A stretch of 64,000 nucleotides of DNA, from the NCBI GenBank assembly GCA_031310005.1, contig CM062388.1:2480001-2544000 (forward strand). Reading direction: 5' to 3'. Positions 34,875 to 47,107 of this stretch are shown piece by piece (position 1 is the stretch's first letter; every line of letters starts with the position of its first letter). Source of the DNA: Dactylellina haptotyla. Its lineage: Eukaryota; Ascomycota; Orbiliomycetes; Orbiliales; Orbiliaceae. Made by a program: the position numbers and the translations under genes. The notes beneath the pieces are model-generated. The model had not been told where the DNA came from and did no database searches. It was given only the letters and a program-made list of their open reading frames with translations.

Positions 34875-37800
34875 ACAGTGGGCGTTTTTGACTTTTGGGG
34901 ACGCTTGCGATCGCTAGCTCAAGTATGTCTCTTTGTCTTGACGCATTTGAGCATTGCGACCTGCTGATTCGAGGTGTAAATCGATATGCGGCCTTCGTCG
35001 ACAAACGCTGTGCCACCGGCTAAGTCGGATAGCATTTGTTCTTTATCCGCACTTTACAACCCTAAGACTCGTAATGCCTGCATGGCCATGCGCATGGTTG
35101 AATATCGCTCATTGGCAAGACACACAGGAAAGTTCACAGCATGTTCTCTTTTTTTTTTTTTTTGTCACCCAAGTCTCCTCTAATTGATAAGCTTGTGCTT
35201 TCGGTAAATGTTCTATTGACCCTTGCCTATCCACTATTTGGCTTGCCCAACACAGAACTCTCCTATCACATTTGCAGCTCGACGGCAAAGCAGGTCGGCA
35301 AAATTGTCACCTATAAGATATACAATAGAATACAATATACTTTGAAATATGTTCTATTGACGCATTGTACATGTAGATACCCTTTTTCTTCTTCTGTAGC
35401 CGTGCCGCCATCGCGCCTTACATGTTCTAGCCGTCGACAATTTTAAAAATAATATTCCACAGGGCAACGAAGAATTCGGTTTGCCCTTGATCTTCTGAAT
35501 GGACCAGAAAGATCGCTGATACGAACGGAGTAGACGGGTCTAATCCATGTAATACCCCTGGGAAGGTCATCTCCAGCTCAGCATCTAGATGCTTAACACG
35601 TACGAATTATAGCTAATTCAAAAAGCATTCGAGACGGATGAAGCTAGAGGCAAATAGAAAAAAAAAAAAATTCTTCCCCTTCTTACCTATTCGTATCGAC
35701 CGACTGAAGCGCTAGCCGACATTGAGCTTTCCAGGTCTTTCATTGTGTGGCGTCGCAAAAGGTGTGGAACCAACCTTGTCAGGTCCCCACATGCCCCGAA
35801 ATTCAGGTTGAGTGGGGAACACTTTTTGAGCTAAAGCTTACGATTTGGTTCTGCTTGTGCCGAGCAAAAGAATTACACTGCATAATTACCACGCGACAAA
35901 ATATCCACCAAGAAAAATAAACAGACCTGATAATGGCGACAATTATTTTCCAGTATTATTGTCGCAAAACAGAAGGTGTAAGAGCTCGGTATAGGAGTTA
36001 ATGCTGGCCGGCATTAGGTTCTGTCTCAATTATTAGTTCAATAATATTATACTTCTTAACGTAATTTCAAGTTGTTCTATAAAAAGCCTGTGAACAATAG
36101 TAACCGGTCTATAGCCTCTGCCTTGTCCGTGCTGTAAAAGCTTTGGGCAACGCTGAATTAACAAAAAAGCGACATAGCTGGGAAGCCCTAGCTAGAGATC
36201 ATACCCTGTGATCCAATTCATTTGAAGATATCTCCGTATTAACCCGCAGAGCTTAGAAATGAAAGTTTTAGGGGATATGAAGGGTGAACTAGCAGCAGCT
36301 TGGTCGGATCTTGGGCTCACCGGAATTGGAGGCTTTTCTTTTCCGTCCTTCAAACCCAGCAATTTCTAAGCATAGACCTTTTCGCTAAGTCTTGGGTAGG
36401 CTGGTAGCTGGGTTCTGGGTAAGCCTGGAAAAGCCATGTGCGCATGTGCACAGACAAAGTGATGTCAAGAGACTCGAAAAGCCAAGATGTGACCCTTCCC
36501 AGTTCCTTTTGCATACATCTGGTAGCTATCGCGTAATTCAATCCGTCCCGCTCAGGATATATTGATTTTCGCGGAGGAACCACGGGGAGAGAAAATCGAA
36601 TTATGAGGCAATTCATAGCGATGCAAGTTGGAGGTGTCGACACGGTGCGACGGGATATATTTTCCAAATTGCTCGCGCATACGCATATTCTAGGGCCATT
36701 GGATGGTGTTGGCGGCAATATCTACATGTAGGTATAAAGATGAGCTATAACATTGCGCCTTGTGTACCCTTGGATCCCACGTGTTTCTCGTCTACCACGT
36801 TTGTGACTGATACGTGAAATCTTGCAGGATGCCATGCCATGCCATGCAGCAACGCACTTACAATGAAAATATACCTTTCTTGTTCTTTCCGTTGGGATAT
36901 CACACGTTTTCTTCGGGGAATGACAGCGGGTATTCACCTGCAAGGTCTCCTAATTTCCAAGACCTACAGTATTTCAGCTGGGTATTCTCCACCGTGATAA
37001 TTGCAAATATGTGACATATCAAGGAACTCATGTTGATCCCTACTGTTCTGAACCTGAACCTTAGAAAGATGGAGCCACCGCCAGGTCCACATGCCTCTTG
37101 TATAATGAACACCAGTTGGGTTTTGAAAAACAGACCGTTCGAGACGATGTAGGAAGGCCAAAAAAAGATACCCACCCCTCCACGTGGGTGACAGTGTTGA
37201 TCAGTCAAATATCCGCTGTGATACAGTACATTCTAGATATATATTTCAAGCCATGATGAGACATCCCATCGGCAATTGGTTCTCATCCTAAACATCTCCT
37301 CCTTATAAATGAAGGAAATATAGCTCCATTTCATGGTTCATGCATGATGTACCAATAACGTTGAATCTGTGTCTGAGACTGGAGTGTTCGAAATAGCTTG
37401 TAGAATATGATATCGATTCTTCCAATTCCAAACTGCTGTGTTGCCTTGGATGTTTCGATAAGAAAATAAGCTTAAAGACAAGGGCCAGGCTATTTGCGAT
37501 AGGCAAAAAATTGTGGAAAAGGTGCGAGTTTGTTCGGACAGAACCCTCAGCCTCCCGTGTTTCTGGCTTTGCCTCTGAACTCAACTGATCTTTTTTAGAG
37601 CGTGTTGTCTCCGGAACTTCCCATCTATCTAGAATCGCGTAGACTGAACTGGGCTACGGACTAATGCGCAACTAACTGCGCCTTTTCGTGTCTCTGGGAA
37701 CGCCGGCATTCTGGAGAAACTTTACCTTTAGTCCTCCGCCAATCGACGATAGTGGCGTACTACACCTGGGTCACGACAGGAACATGTACTACCACACTGA

Positions 37801-39165
37801 AAGGAACGGATGTGTCGGATGGTCGCGCTTTTACGATTTAAGCCTCGGGATAGCGCTGAAATGTCTTCCCACCCGCCAACTCGCTGGAATGTCTCAAAGG
37901 ATGCGGCGTGATTCAAATCCGGCAATCGAGAAGAAGTGGAAGTGCTCGACCTGCATCCGGGCTGACTTTGGCCGCTCTCTTGCGAGACCAGGCGGCCGCC
38001 CTCTTTTCGCGCAAGTGGGAAAAAATGGGTTTTGTGTTGCAAGGGTTCATTCCCGCCAAAATTCCCACACACATTTCTGCCTTTCCAGCGTTGCTTTTTT
38101 CTTGTGTTCGATTCCCCACCAGGGCCGAATTTCGCTTTCTCTGCATGAAGGTGGCGTTTCGTCTATGGACTGCATAAGCCCCTTTTCTCGGAAATCTTGG
38201 GAACGAAGGCTATTGGAAAAGGTTGCTCTTGGAGTTTTCCCGGTGCCCCGGAAAACTTTCCTCAAGAGTTTAAGCGGGATCAGGAAAAGCGCGGTAATTT
38301 TGATTTGTTGGCTCCTCAGTTGTATTGGAAGGATGTGACAGCGGATCCTGGTGCGACCCTGGTGCCATTGCAGAAACTGGGCTTTTGGTCACCATTTTCC
38401 GTTTCAAATAGCGATATCGCTCGACTCGCGCTCCAAAATTTGTTACTTGGTGCTGCCTCTCTCTCGTTCTTCCCATGCTCTCACCCCAGTCCAGATTCTC
38501 AAGAAAGGGGAGGCAAAGGGGAAGAAAACGACAAATTTCTGGGTTGCCAGTCTTTAGTCAAAGCTGTGGTGGTGCTGGCCATGGCCATGGTCAGAGCTTT
38601 TGTGACGAAGCAAATTCTGTGAGCCCAACTCCAGCAGTTTTTTGCTGCCGATAGACGCTTCATTGTGCAACACCGCGTTCCAGTCGGTAGCTGAAGCGAA
38701 GAGCAAACATCGGCGTAGACGCTTTCGCTTGTGAGGCAATAGCAGAAGGGCGCTATTTGCCCGAGTTTGGGGAGTTCGGGAGGCTGCGTTCCCAGCGGAA
38801 GGGAGGCAGGTTTGTTTGCCTGTGACGTTCCCGGCTCGCACACCAAAATGGGTGTGGGTGTGGCACCAAAACAGAGGGCAACCACACGCACAACACATTT
38901 TGCTCTTTCTCGACTGGAGGCACTGTCGTATGCGTCAGGCCGCGAAGATTAACCTACCCTTGTGCATTTATCGCGCAAGTCTTGCCAATGTGATTCAAGA
39001 AAACAACAGGGGATCGATGGGAGTGCGCGGTTCTTTCCGTATACTCGTTTAAACCTATCGATCAGTTCCCCCGCGATGTCTGGGGTGACCTCCATTTCCG
39101 TGGTGTTGAGCGCTAGCGTTTATAACAGCTCAAACCAGCTCAACCCCCAAGACATGTCGCGAGAT

Positions 39166-39184
39166 TATATATATATATATATAT
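39166..39184. repeat. TA dinucleotide microsatellite
   Basis: Nineteen bases of alternating T and A, about 240 bases beyond the stop codon of the giant repeat protein. Confidence 0.9.
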
Positions 39185-39422
39185 CGGGGCCTGTTCAGTG
39201 TTACAAAGGGAATATTTATAATATTAGTGTAAGGTATCTAGATAACACGAATGGGTATGATGTACGCTGGCTCCGAAAAGAAAAAACCCTTTTCCTTCGC
39301 CAAAGGTTAAATACAGGAAACTCGAAAAGCTAAAAACAATTAATGCAAAGGATATGTGCAACTGCTTATCCATCACTCGTCACAAATTATATATAACGAT
39401 ACTCAGGTATATCTACAATTCT

Positions 39423-42400
39423 TCAGCCAATGCTGAGTTTGTTGTCCAACAGGGAAGTCAAACAATCACCGAATCCAGTAAGCTCGTTGGCAAGGCCCGA
39501 GCCAGATTCATTCGTGGTAGATGTTCCACTGCCCCCAGTGCTGGGTTTGCTGGTACCACCACCACCGCCGAGACCAAGCAGGTTCGTTGTGCCACCGACG
39601 AGGTTTCCGAGACCACCGATCACACCAGTTCCAATGTCGATGTTAAGTCGGGCCGTGTCAATGCATCCTTTAACGCCGTCATCCAGGAGACCAGCGGCCG
39701 CACAGGTGGTGAGATATTCGGTGACATCCTCGAGGACCTGGTCCTTGATGAATTGACGCGAACATGGAGACTATTGTATCACAGTTAGCACACATTACAC
39801 TATAACTGGAGACTGTTCAACTTACTCCTCCTTCAGCAGCAACACAGGCTCTGAATACGAGATTGCTAGGGTTGGTAACTCCGTCCAACAGCTTGGCGCA
39901 TTTGATAGTAGGATCTTCGACTGAACCGCCGTCCTTGAGACATTGTTGAGCAAGGAGGACGGTGTCAAGATCCTTTCGGCAGGAGAGGAAACATTGGAGA
40001 TCGACGGTGCCGGTATCAGTGATACAACCGATCAAGTTAGTAGGAACCTTACCGCCAGAGGTCTTGCACTTCTCAAGATCCGCACCGGTGAGAATGCTGC
40101 CGATCGCACAGGGATCAAGGTTACCGACGTTCTTGCAGGTGCCATCCAGGTTCAGACCTTCAACAGTGTCACAGAATTCAGTGGATAGGTTAACATTGAC
40201 ATCCGGTGCGCCAGTGATAGTAGCTGGAGGTGCGGATGAGGATGCTGGTGCTGAAGAAGACGGGGCGCCGGTAACAGGAGCGCTCGAGGATGGAGCGCCG
40301 CTAGACGGGCCTGCAGAAGATGGGCCTGCCGATGAAGGGCCTGCACTAGATGGGCCAGCAGAGGAAGGACCAGCAGACGACGGACCAGCTGAGGAAGGAC
40401 CGGCACTGGAAGGACCGGCACTGGAAGGACCAGCGCTAGATGGACCAGCAGACGACGGACCGGCAGACGACGGACCAGCTGAGGAAGGACCAGCAGACGA
40501 CGGACCAGCTGAGGAAGGACCGGCAGACGACGGACCAGCTGAGGAAGGACCGGCACTGGAAGGACCGGCACTGGAAGGACCGGCACTGGAAGGACCAGCG
40601 CTAGATGGACCAGCAGACGACGGACCGGCAGACGAAGGACCAGCAGACGACGGACCAGCTGAGGAAGGACCAGCAGACGATGGATTAGCTGAGGAAGGAC
40701 CGGCAGACGACGGACCAGCTGAGGAAGGACCGGCACTGGAAGGACCGGCACTGGAAGGACCAGCGCTAGATGGACCAGCAGACGACGGACCGGCAGACGA
40801 AGGACCAGCAGACGATGGATTAGCTGAGGAAGGACCGGCAGACGAAGGACCCGCTGACGAGGGACCCGCGCTTGAAGGGCCAACAGACGAAGGGCCTGCG
40901 CTGGATGGGCCTGCGCTTGAAGGACCTGCAGACGATGGGCCGGCACTAGAAGGGCCAGCACTTGAGGGTCCCGCAGATGATGGACCAGCGCTTGACGGGC
41001 CTGCAGATGATGGCCCGGCTGAGGAAGGACCTGCACTAGATGGTCCAGCACTTGAGGGTGCCGCAGAAGACGGCCCTGCTGAAGAAGGACCAGCGCTTGA
41101 AGGACCGGCAGACGAAGGACCTGCACTAGATGGTCCAGCAGAGGAAGGACCTGCAGATGAAGGACCGGCGCTTGAAGGGCCAGCAGACGATGGGCCCGCA
41201 CTAGATGGGCCGGCGCTGGAGGGTCCTGCACTAGATGGTCCCGCGGAAGACGGACCAGCTGAGCTAGATGGGCCGGCGGACGAGGGACCAGCAGACGATG
41301 GGCCAGCACTTGAGGGTCCCGCAGACGACGGACCAGCACTGGATGGACCTGCGCTAGATGGACCAGCAGAAGATGGACCCGCTGAGGAAGGACCAGCAGA
41401 CGATGGACCGGCAGATGAAGGACCTGCACTAGATGGACCTGCAGAAGAGGGACCTGCACTGGATGGACCTGCGCTTGACGGACCTGCAGAAGAGGGACTT
41501 CCTGATGATGGCCCAGCTGAGGAAGGACCTGCACTGGATGGTCCGGCGCTTGATGGGGCAGCAGAAGAGGGTCCGGCAGAAGAGGGTCCAGCGGATGATG
41601 GACCTGCAGAGCTAGATGGGCCGGCGGACGAGGGACCTGCAGATGATGGACCTGCAGACGATGGACCTGCAGACGATGGACCTGCAGACGATGGACCTGC
41701 AGAAGAGGGACCTGTACTGGATGGACCTGCAGAGCTAGAAGGGCCGGCGGACGAGGGACCAGCAGATGAAGGACCTGCACTCGAGGGACCAGCAGATGAA
41801 GGGCCCGCACTCGAAGGACCGGCAGACGAAGGGCCTGCACTGGATGGGCCTGCAGAGCTAGAAGGGGCGCCGGAAGATGGTCCAGCACTAGAAGGTCCTG
41901 CAGAAGAGGGACCGGCAGACGATGGACCAGCTGAAGAGGGACCAGCAGAGGAAGGACCGGCAGAGGAAGGACCGGCAGAGGAAGGACCGGCAGATGAAGG
42001 ACCGGCGCTTGATGGGCCAGCACTGGAAGGACCTGCAGAGCTAGAAGGGACACCAGAAGATGGAGCAGCAGACGATGGGCCGGTGGATGAAGGGCCAGCA
42101 GATGAGGGACCCGCAGAAGAAGGACCTGCGCTAGATGGACCTGCAGAGCTAGATGGACCAGCAGACGACGGTCCAGCGCTAGATGGGCCGCCAGAAGATG
42201 GACCTGCGGAAGATGGACCGGCAGATGATGGGCCAGCGCTTGATGGGCCTGCAGAAGATGGACCAGCAGATGAGGGGCCAGCAGATGAAGGACCTGCACT
42301 CGATGGACCGGCACTGGAGGGACCAGCTGAAGACGGACCGGCACTAGATGGTCCCGCGGAAGACGGACCAGCTGAGCTAGATGGTCCGCCAGACGATGGC

Positions 42401-45189
42401 CCAGCGCTCGATGGGCCTGCAGAAGACGGGCCCGCAGAAGATGGACCGGCGGAGGTAGATGGGGCACCAGAAGATGGCCCAGCAGACGAGGGTCCAGTAC
42501 TAGATGGAGCGCCTGAAGATGGACCTGCGGATGAGGGGCCAGTTGTAGGTGCAGCACTCGATGGGCCGCCGCTTGATGGACCACCAGTCGAAGGACCCGC
42601 GCTAGATGGACCACCCGAAGATGGACCTGCTGATGAAGGACCTGTGGTTGGAGCAGCGCTAGATGGGCCAGTAGATGGGCCACTGCTCGAGGGCCCGGCA
42701 GTCGAAGGACCGGTTGAAGAAGCTGGCATGCTACTGCTCGAGCTTACTCCCAAGCAGTCAGGGTCGACGAATGGATCAACCTTGAACAGAGTGACCGGCT
42801 GGCATCCAGAAGGAGGCGAGGCTGCAGCGAATAGAACATCGATGCTGTTATCATTGTTCTTGCAGAATGAAGCACGCTGGCCATCGCCGGAACCGTCAAC
42901 AGTCCATACCAAGTTGATACCGTCGAGAGAGAAAGAGGTGGTGATCTGACCCGTTCCGAGTCTGAAGAGTGCGAAGCCCATATCAACGTCGTTGTCATTA
43001 GCAAAAGCCATGGCGGTGCGGCCAACATTAGTTAACTGCTTGTTCCCATTGATACGGAAATACTGGGCTCCCTGACAGGTGTCACGGAGGGTACATGCAT
43101 TGTTGACACAAATAACAAAGCTGAGAGGCTTCACTGCAAGTGCTGACGCGCCGACCTCAAGCGCTTGGACCTCCGGGGTGACAGCGAGGTTAGCTCCGAG
43201 GACAAAGATCTCATCGGGAGGGTTGGTGGGTTGAGAGCTCTGTGAGGAAGACGTTCCGGTTCCAGTGTTGGTAGCACTCTCAGTTGCGGTGCCGGTGCCG
43301 GTGCTGGTGCCAGTTTCAGTACCAGTTTCGGTACCAGTCTCAGTGCCAGTTTCGGTACCAGTCTTAGTGCCAGTTTCGGTACCAGTCTTAGTAACAGTAT
43401 CTGTGGCAGTGTCTGTAGTAGTGGTAGTCTTGGTGGTAGTCTTGGTGGTGGTCTCAGTGGTGGTAACAGTCTTGGTGATAGTGGTTCTTCCGTAGAGTGT
43501 CGTGCTAATATGGCAAGGTCCGAGTATTGTAGTGGTGATACCGAGACTCTGGACGCAGAGAACGGTGCTGTGGGGGAAGTAGCGGTCGATAACATATGGG
43601 ACCTGGTAGGTATTGGTCTTGATGACGTTCTTGGTGATATATCCAACGGGGTAGGTCTTGCATATGCCGTTCATACACGAGTGGCATGAGAGCTCGAGGG
43701 ACTTCCAATTGGAGCCCCAAGCGACCTTGCCGCCCTGACCCCAGGTCTCCATGCCGTAGCCACCGTTCCATTCCTTGCCACTCTGAGTGTATCCGCCAGT
43801 GGAGGGTTTACCACCATTGCCGTATTCAGACTTGCCCCACCAACCCTTGTTGTAGGAGTTCTTGGACCACCATCCTTTCCCACTACCCCACCAGCCCTTG
43901 TAGGTATCGGGCTTGCCGGGGCTTTCAGGGACGTAACCGGTGTGTTCGGGGATATAGACATCCTTGCCTCCCTCGGAATAACTGCTCGGGTGTCCATTCT
44001 TCTCTGGTTGGCCCATTTGGTAACCACCATTACCATAGCTCTCAGGCGCATAGTTTCCACTTGCACCATGAGTTCCAGGGTAGGTGTTCTTACCAGTGTT
44101 CGAGGGAATATACTCACCATTTCCATTATACTGGGGGGCGTAGTTTCCACTTCCACCCTGAGCTCCAGGGTAGGTATTCTTGCCGGTGTTTGATGGAACA
44201 TATTCGCCGCTTCCATGGTACTGGGGCGCGTAGTTTCCACTTCCACCATGAGTTCCAGGGTAATTGTTCTTGCCAGTGTTCGAAGGAGCATATTCACCAT
44301 TTCCATGGTATTGAGGGGCGTAGTTGCCATTTCCGCCCTGAGCTCCAGTGTAGGTGTTCTTGCCAGCGTTTGATGGAACATATTCGCCACTTCCATGATA
44401 CTGGGGCGCGTAGTTCTCATTTCCGTTGTGGGAGCCAGTGTAGATGTTCTTGCCAGTGTTCGATGGCATGTAGCCACCATTGTTCGATGGCATATAACCG
44501 CCATTGTTCGATGGCATGTAACCACCATTGCTGTTTCCTTGATATGAACCTTGGTATCCCGGTCCGTATTCACTCTTTCCACCGTGAACCGAAGGCCCGT
44601 AGCCACCTTTACCTCCGCCCATCACCTTGCCGGAGTAGTCAGGGCTGTAGTCTCCGCTGTACCATTTATAGTAGTCGGAGTAGTCACAGACGTGATAGTT
44701 CCAGCCAGTGTTGACGTACGGGAAGGAGGTTGGTTGAGACACATATGTAGAAGTGGCAGCATAGTAGCAGGTACCAGCTTCCTCGCAATCACAAGTTTCA
44801 ATCTTGTTTGTTGGATAAGCAGCGATGGTCACAGGTTGGTCAACCTTTGTGACGGTTGCAACACCATTATAACAAGGGACTTCGGTGGACAACCAGCGAT
44901 ACGAGGTAGTCTTGTAGACGGTCTCGCATTTCTTTTTATCCTTCGAGTCGCAAGCAACGTATTCCGGGATGCAGGAGTACACTGGCTGAAACTGCTTGGT
45001 GACCGGAGTAGGCTTTGCACCAGGTTTGGGAACGATGACGGTATATGTAGTCGGTCCGCACTGGTCGTAGTTCCTCTGCACAAGAGCAGGAACGGCGACC
45101 TTTCGATCACTGATAGGTTGGCGGGGAGCAGCGTAGGCCGAACCTAGAAGGAACGGGGCGGCTGCAGCCGCGAGTTGGAGATTCCGCAT
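39423..45189 (-). CDS. Giant secreted mucin-like repeat protein (GPSSA repeats)
   Basis: Exons 45189-39826 and 39770-39423 join to 1,903 residues. The second in-frame Met (45189) is taken as start because it begins a clear signal peptide (MRNLQLAAAAAPFLLGSAYA). Order of parts: a Cys-containing N-terminal region to about residue 190; Gly/Tyr-rich stretch with NNGGYMPS units and five 30-residue repeats containing GNYAPQYHG and EYVPSNTGKN (about 245-397); a Gly/Trp segment (GWWGK); a Cys domain; a Thr stalk with TGTE repeats; a globular Cys domain (about 661-814, PLSFVICVNNACTL, SFCKNNDNSIDVLF); about 160 GPSSA pentapeptides (824-1634); and a Cys-rich C-terminal domain (about 1650-1850) ending in a Gly/Ser-rich tail without a GPI signal. 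The layout is that of a heavily O-glycosylated wall or matrix mucin/adhesin. I do not recognise a named family for the whole; function is inferred from architecture. Confidence 0.85.
40290..42720. repeat. 15-bp minisatellite coding for GPSSA pentapeptides
   Basis: About 160 head-to-tail copies of a degenerate 15-base unit. On the minus strand it encodes GPSSA with variants GPSSG, GPSST, NPSSA, APSSA and GPSSSA. Third-position changes are frequent but the length stays a multiple of three, showing selection on the reading frame. Some runs are perfect, for example four units at about 41640-41700. Confidence 0.95.
40426..40850. repeat. 165-bp higher-order repeat within the minisatellite
   Basis: The same 45-base string beginning AGGACCAGCGCTAGATGG recurs at 40426, 40591 and 40756, exactly 165 bases (11 pentapeptides) apart, with nearly identical flanks. 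This marks recent block duplication inside the array. Confidence 0.85.
43995..44460. repeat. 90-bp tandem repeat coding for 30-residue Gly/Tyr units
   Basis: Five 90-base copies encode units with GNYAPQYHG, GEYVPS and NTGKNTYPG. Successive units alternate between GTH/GSH and GAQ, so the older unit may be 180 bases. Confidence 0.85.
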
Positions 45190-47107
45190 CGTATTATTTG
45201 GAGCCACTCTTATTCGTCGGTGAACTCCAGACAACGATGGTATTAATTAAGGTTGGTGTGCAGAATTGCACGTATTATTAAATGAGTGTCGGTATATAAA
45301 CAGAAAAAACCCAAAAGATAACAAAAACGACTGCAAATACTAAGGGAGTGTAAGAAGTTGGTGATGCTGGATAATTTGGAAGAGAGCGAGTAGTAGATCG
45401 ATGATCACCCGTTCTCTTTATACCTGAGGAATATTCTTAGGCTTCTCATTCTTCGAGGCATTTGACTCTAATACAAGGGATCCGCCTAGACCAGTGCTAT
45501 TCATTGCTCGTATTGCGTGCCACATCAATGTTAGGCCAGTGTTGTTGAAGTCTTGCAAAAATTTGGATTACTAGGAATGCGAACTTCAATTTTCCGCATT
45601 GTGGCTGTTGGACCTAACTGATAGCACACGAGTAGGCGAGAAATGCGCCCTTTGCTAATGAAAGAATCCGGATTTGTTCAGAGAGGCGGCGTGAAATAAT
45701 CGGCATCATCCAGAGGTACCCCTTCGTTCGCATAGTATCTCGCACATTTCTGGCGACTCCGAAGGGTGTGGTTGGTGTAGCGTCCAGCACAAGCCAGGGG
45801 GCGTTTGTGTTGTTTAGGACACTAAATCTTTTTCGAACTCTGGGGAGAAGCCTCAAAAGGGTATTGTGACCCATGTTCGGAATAGCCTACCGCTGTCAAT
45901 AGGCACAAACATGCAGGGGACTCAGGGAGCGAGCGGTAGTGCGGGAAAATCCTAACGCCCTGCATAAAATGACCCAGGACTTCTTCGAGAAATATGGAAC
46001 TCGGTGTCAGGTATGCGTCCCATAATAGACTGGATGCACATATCTCTACCCACGCCGAATTCTTAGCAACCCCCAGATGCAAGACCACTCCAAGGCTGAC
46101 AGGAGTGGGCTCTAGAAGTCGGCTAGCTTGTACCACCGGATTCTGCGATTGAGTAGATAGACCCGCAAAATTGACTACCTGGCTAGCTACCTAGAAATAT
46201 CCGAAGTGTCCTTCGAATATCACGACACTGCAGAAAGGGAGGGTTTACCGGAAACGTCATCGTGGCAATTGGCGAGTTAATTATTACTGTATCCGCCCTC
46301 TCAGTTTCAGCTGGATCGCTGATTGTCGGTTGTTGTTCGGTGGGTATCCCCTTGCGCCCCTTGCGTCTCGCTTCCACTGTAAAATTCCAAAACGCGAGCT
46401 ATGTTCCACATCAGCAAGAAGGCTTCAGTAGGAAATTTCCCATTAATATTATAGGAAGCTATTAAACCACTAGTATTAGCATTGCTGCTAATAGAATCGA
46501 ATGCCTATCGTTTCGAGCGATCTACAATATTTTCAATCATGTCGACGTAGCACTAGATCAGTCCAGGCCCTAGAAGTCCAGAGTCATCTCCGCCGGTATT
46601 GTAATTCTCACAATCGGACGGATGCGATTGCTCCCCCTCGACTATTGATATTCCATATAACCTCCTGCCCTCATTTCGCCTCAATCCATCATGATAACCT
46701 GCCATCTCGGACCCACCGGAACTAGCTACGGCACTAAACGCAAGGAATTCGAGCTCCTGCGTTGTGTTGCCAAGTGTTGTAGATTGGAGAGGCCATCTAA
46801 TCTTATCTACCTGTCTAACCAAACCCGGCGCGGAACCTCAACGAGGTTTCTTCCTCTCTGTCCAACTGCGGCCGGCTTTTGACAAGAGCAATATCAAAAT
46901 CGAAGGATCTAACCATCCCCTCGCAACCTCACGCTCGATGTCCGGATATTTTCTTTGAAAGGCAACATGAGAGGAAACCTAACTGGCAGAGAGCGACATC
47001 CTGCTCAGTATTGATCAATTGCAAACTGTTCGGCGATCGCCGGCGAGGGAGGAGAACGCCTACCAGACTAAGAACGTTGTTGAGCACCAACTAATAAAAC
47101 ATCCGAA
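45190..47107. other. Divergent intergenic region (1.9 kb), no gene seen
   Basis: Between the starts of the giant repeat protein (minus) and the SDR-like gene (plus). Apart from the TATA-like site near 45420 I see no coding frame or structured element. Confidence 0.55.
45417..45422 (-). promoter_or_regulatory. TATA-like box of the giant repeat protein
   Basis: Minus-strand TATAAA (within GGTATAAAGAGA) lies about 230 bases upstream of the chosen start codon at 45189. Confidence 0.4.

Larger units (their letters stand above)
33721..39422. other. Longest gene-poor stretch (5.7 kb)
   Basis: Between the tyrosinase promoter and the 3' end of the giant repeat protein. I find no supported gene. Frames at about 37690-38620 are open on both strands but have no domain, no signal peptide and shadow each other. 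Present are a 12-base palindrome (34863-34874), T and A runs (about 35149-35163 and 35659-35671) and a TA microsatellite (39166-39184). Confidence 0.5.

Noticed and set aside
37688-38622. Overlapping 216- and 141-codon plus-strand frames
   Set aside because: No recognisable motifs, frames open on both strands in GC-richer DNA, and no plausible introns link them to anything.
40152-42683. 843-codon second minus-strand frame (Leu/His/Pro-rich)
   Set aside because: Another product of the 15-base repeat composition; low-complexity and without start context or flanking domains.
39962-42949. 995-codon plus-strand frame across the minisatellite
   Set aside because: It is the antisense shadow of the GPSSA repeat; no signal peptide, no homologous ends, and the minus-strand frame continues into well-formed Cys domains on both sides.
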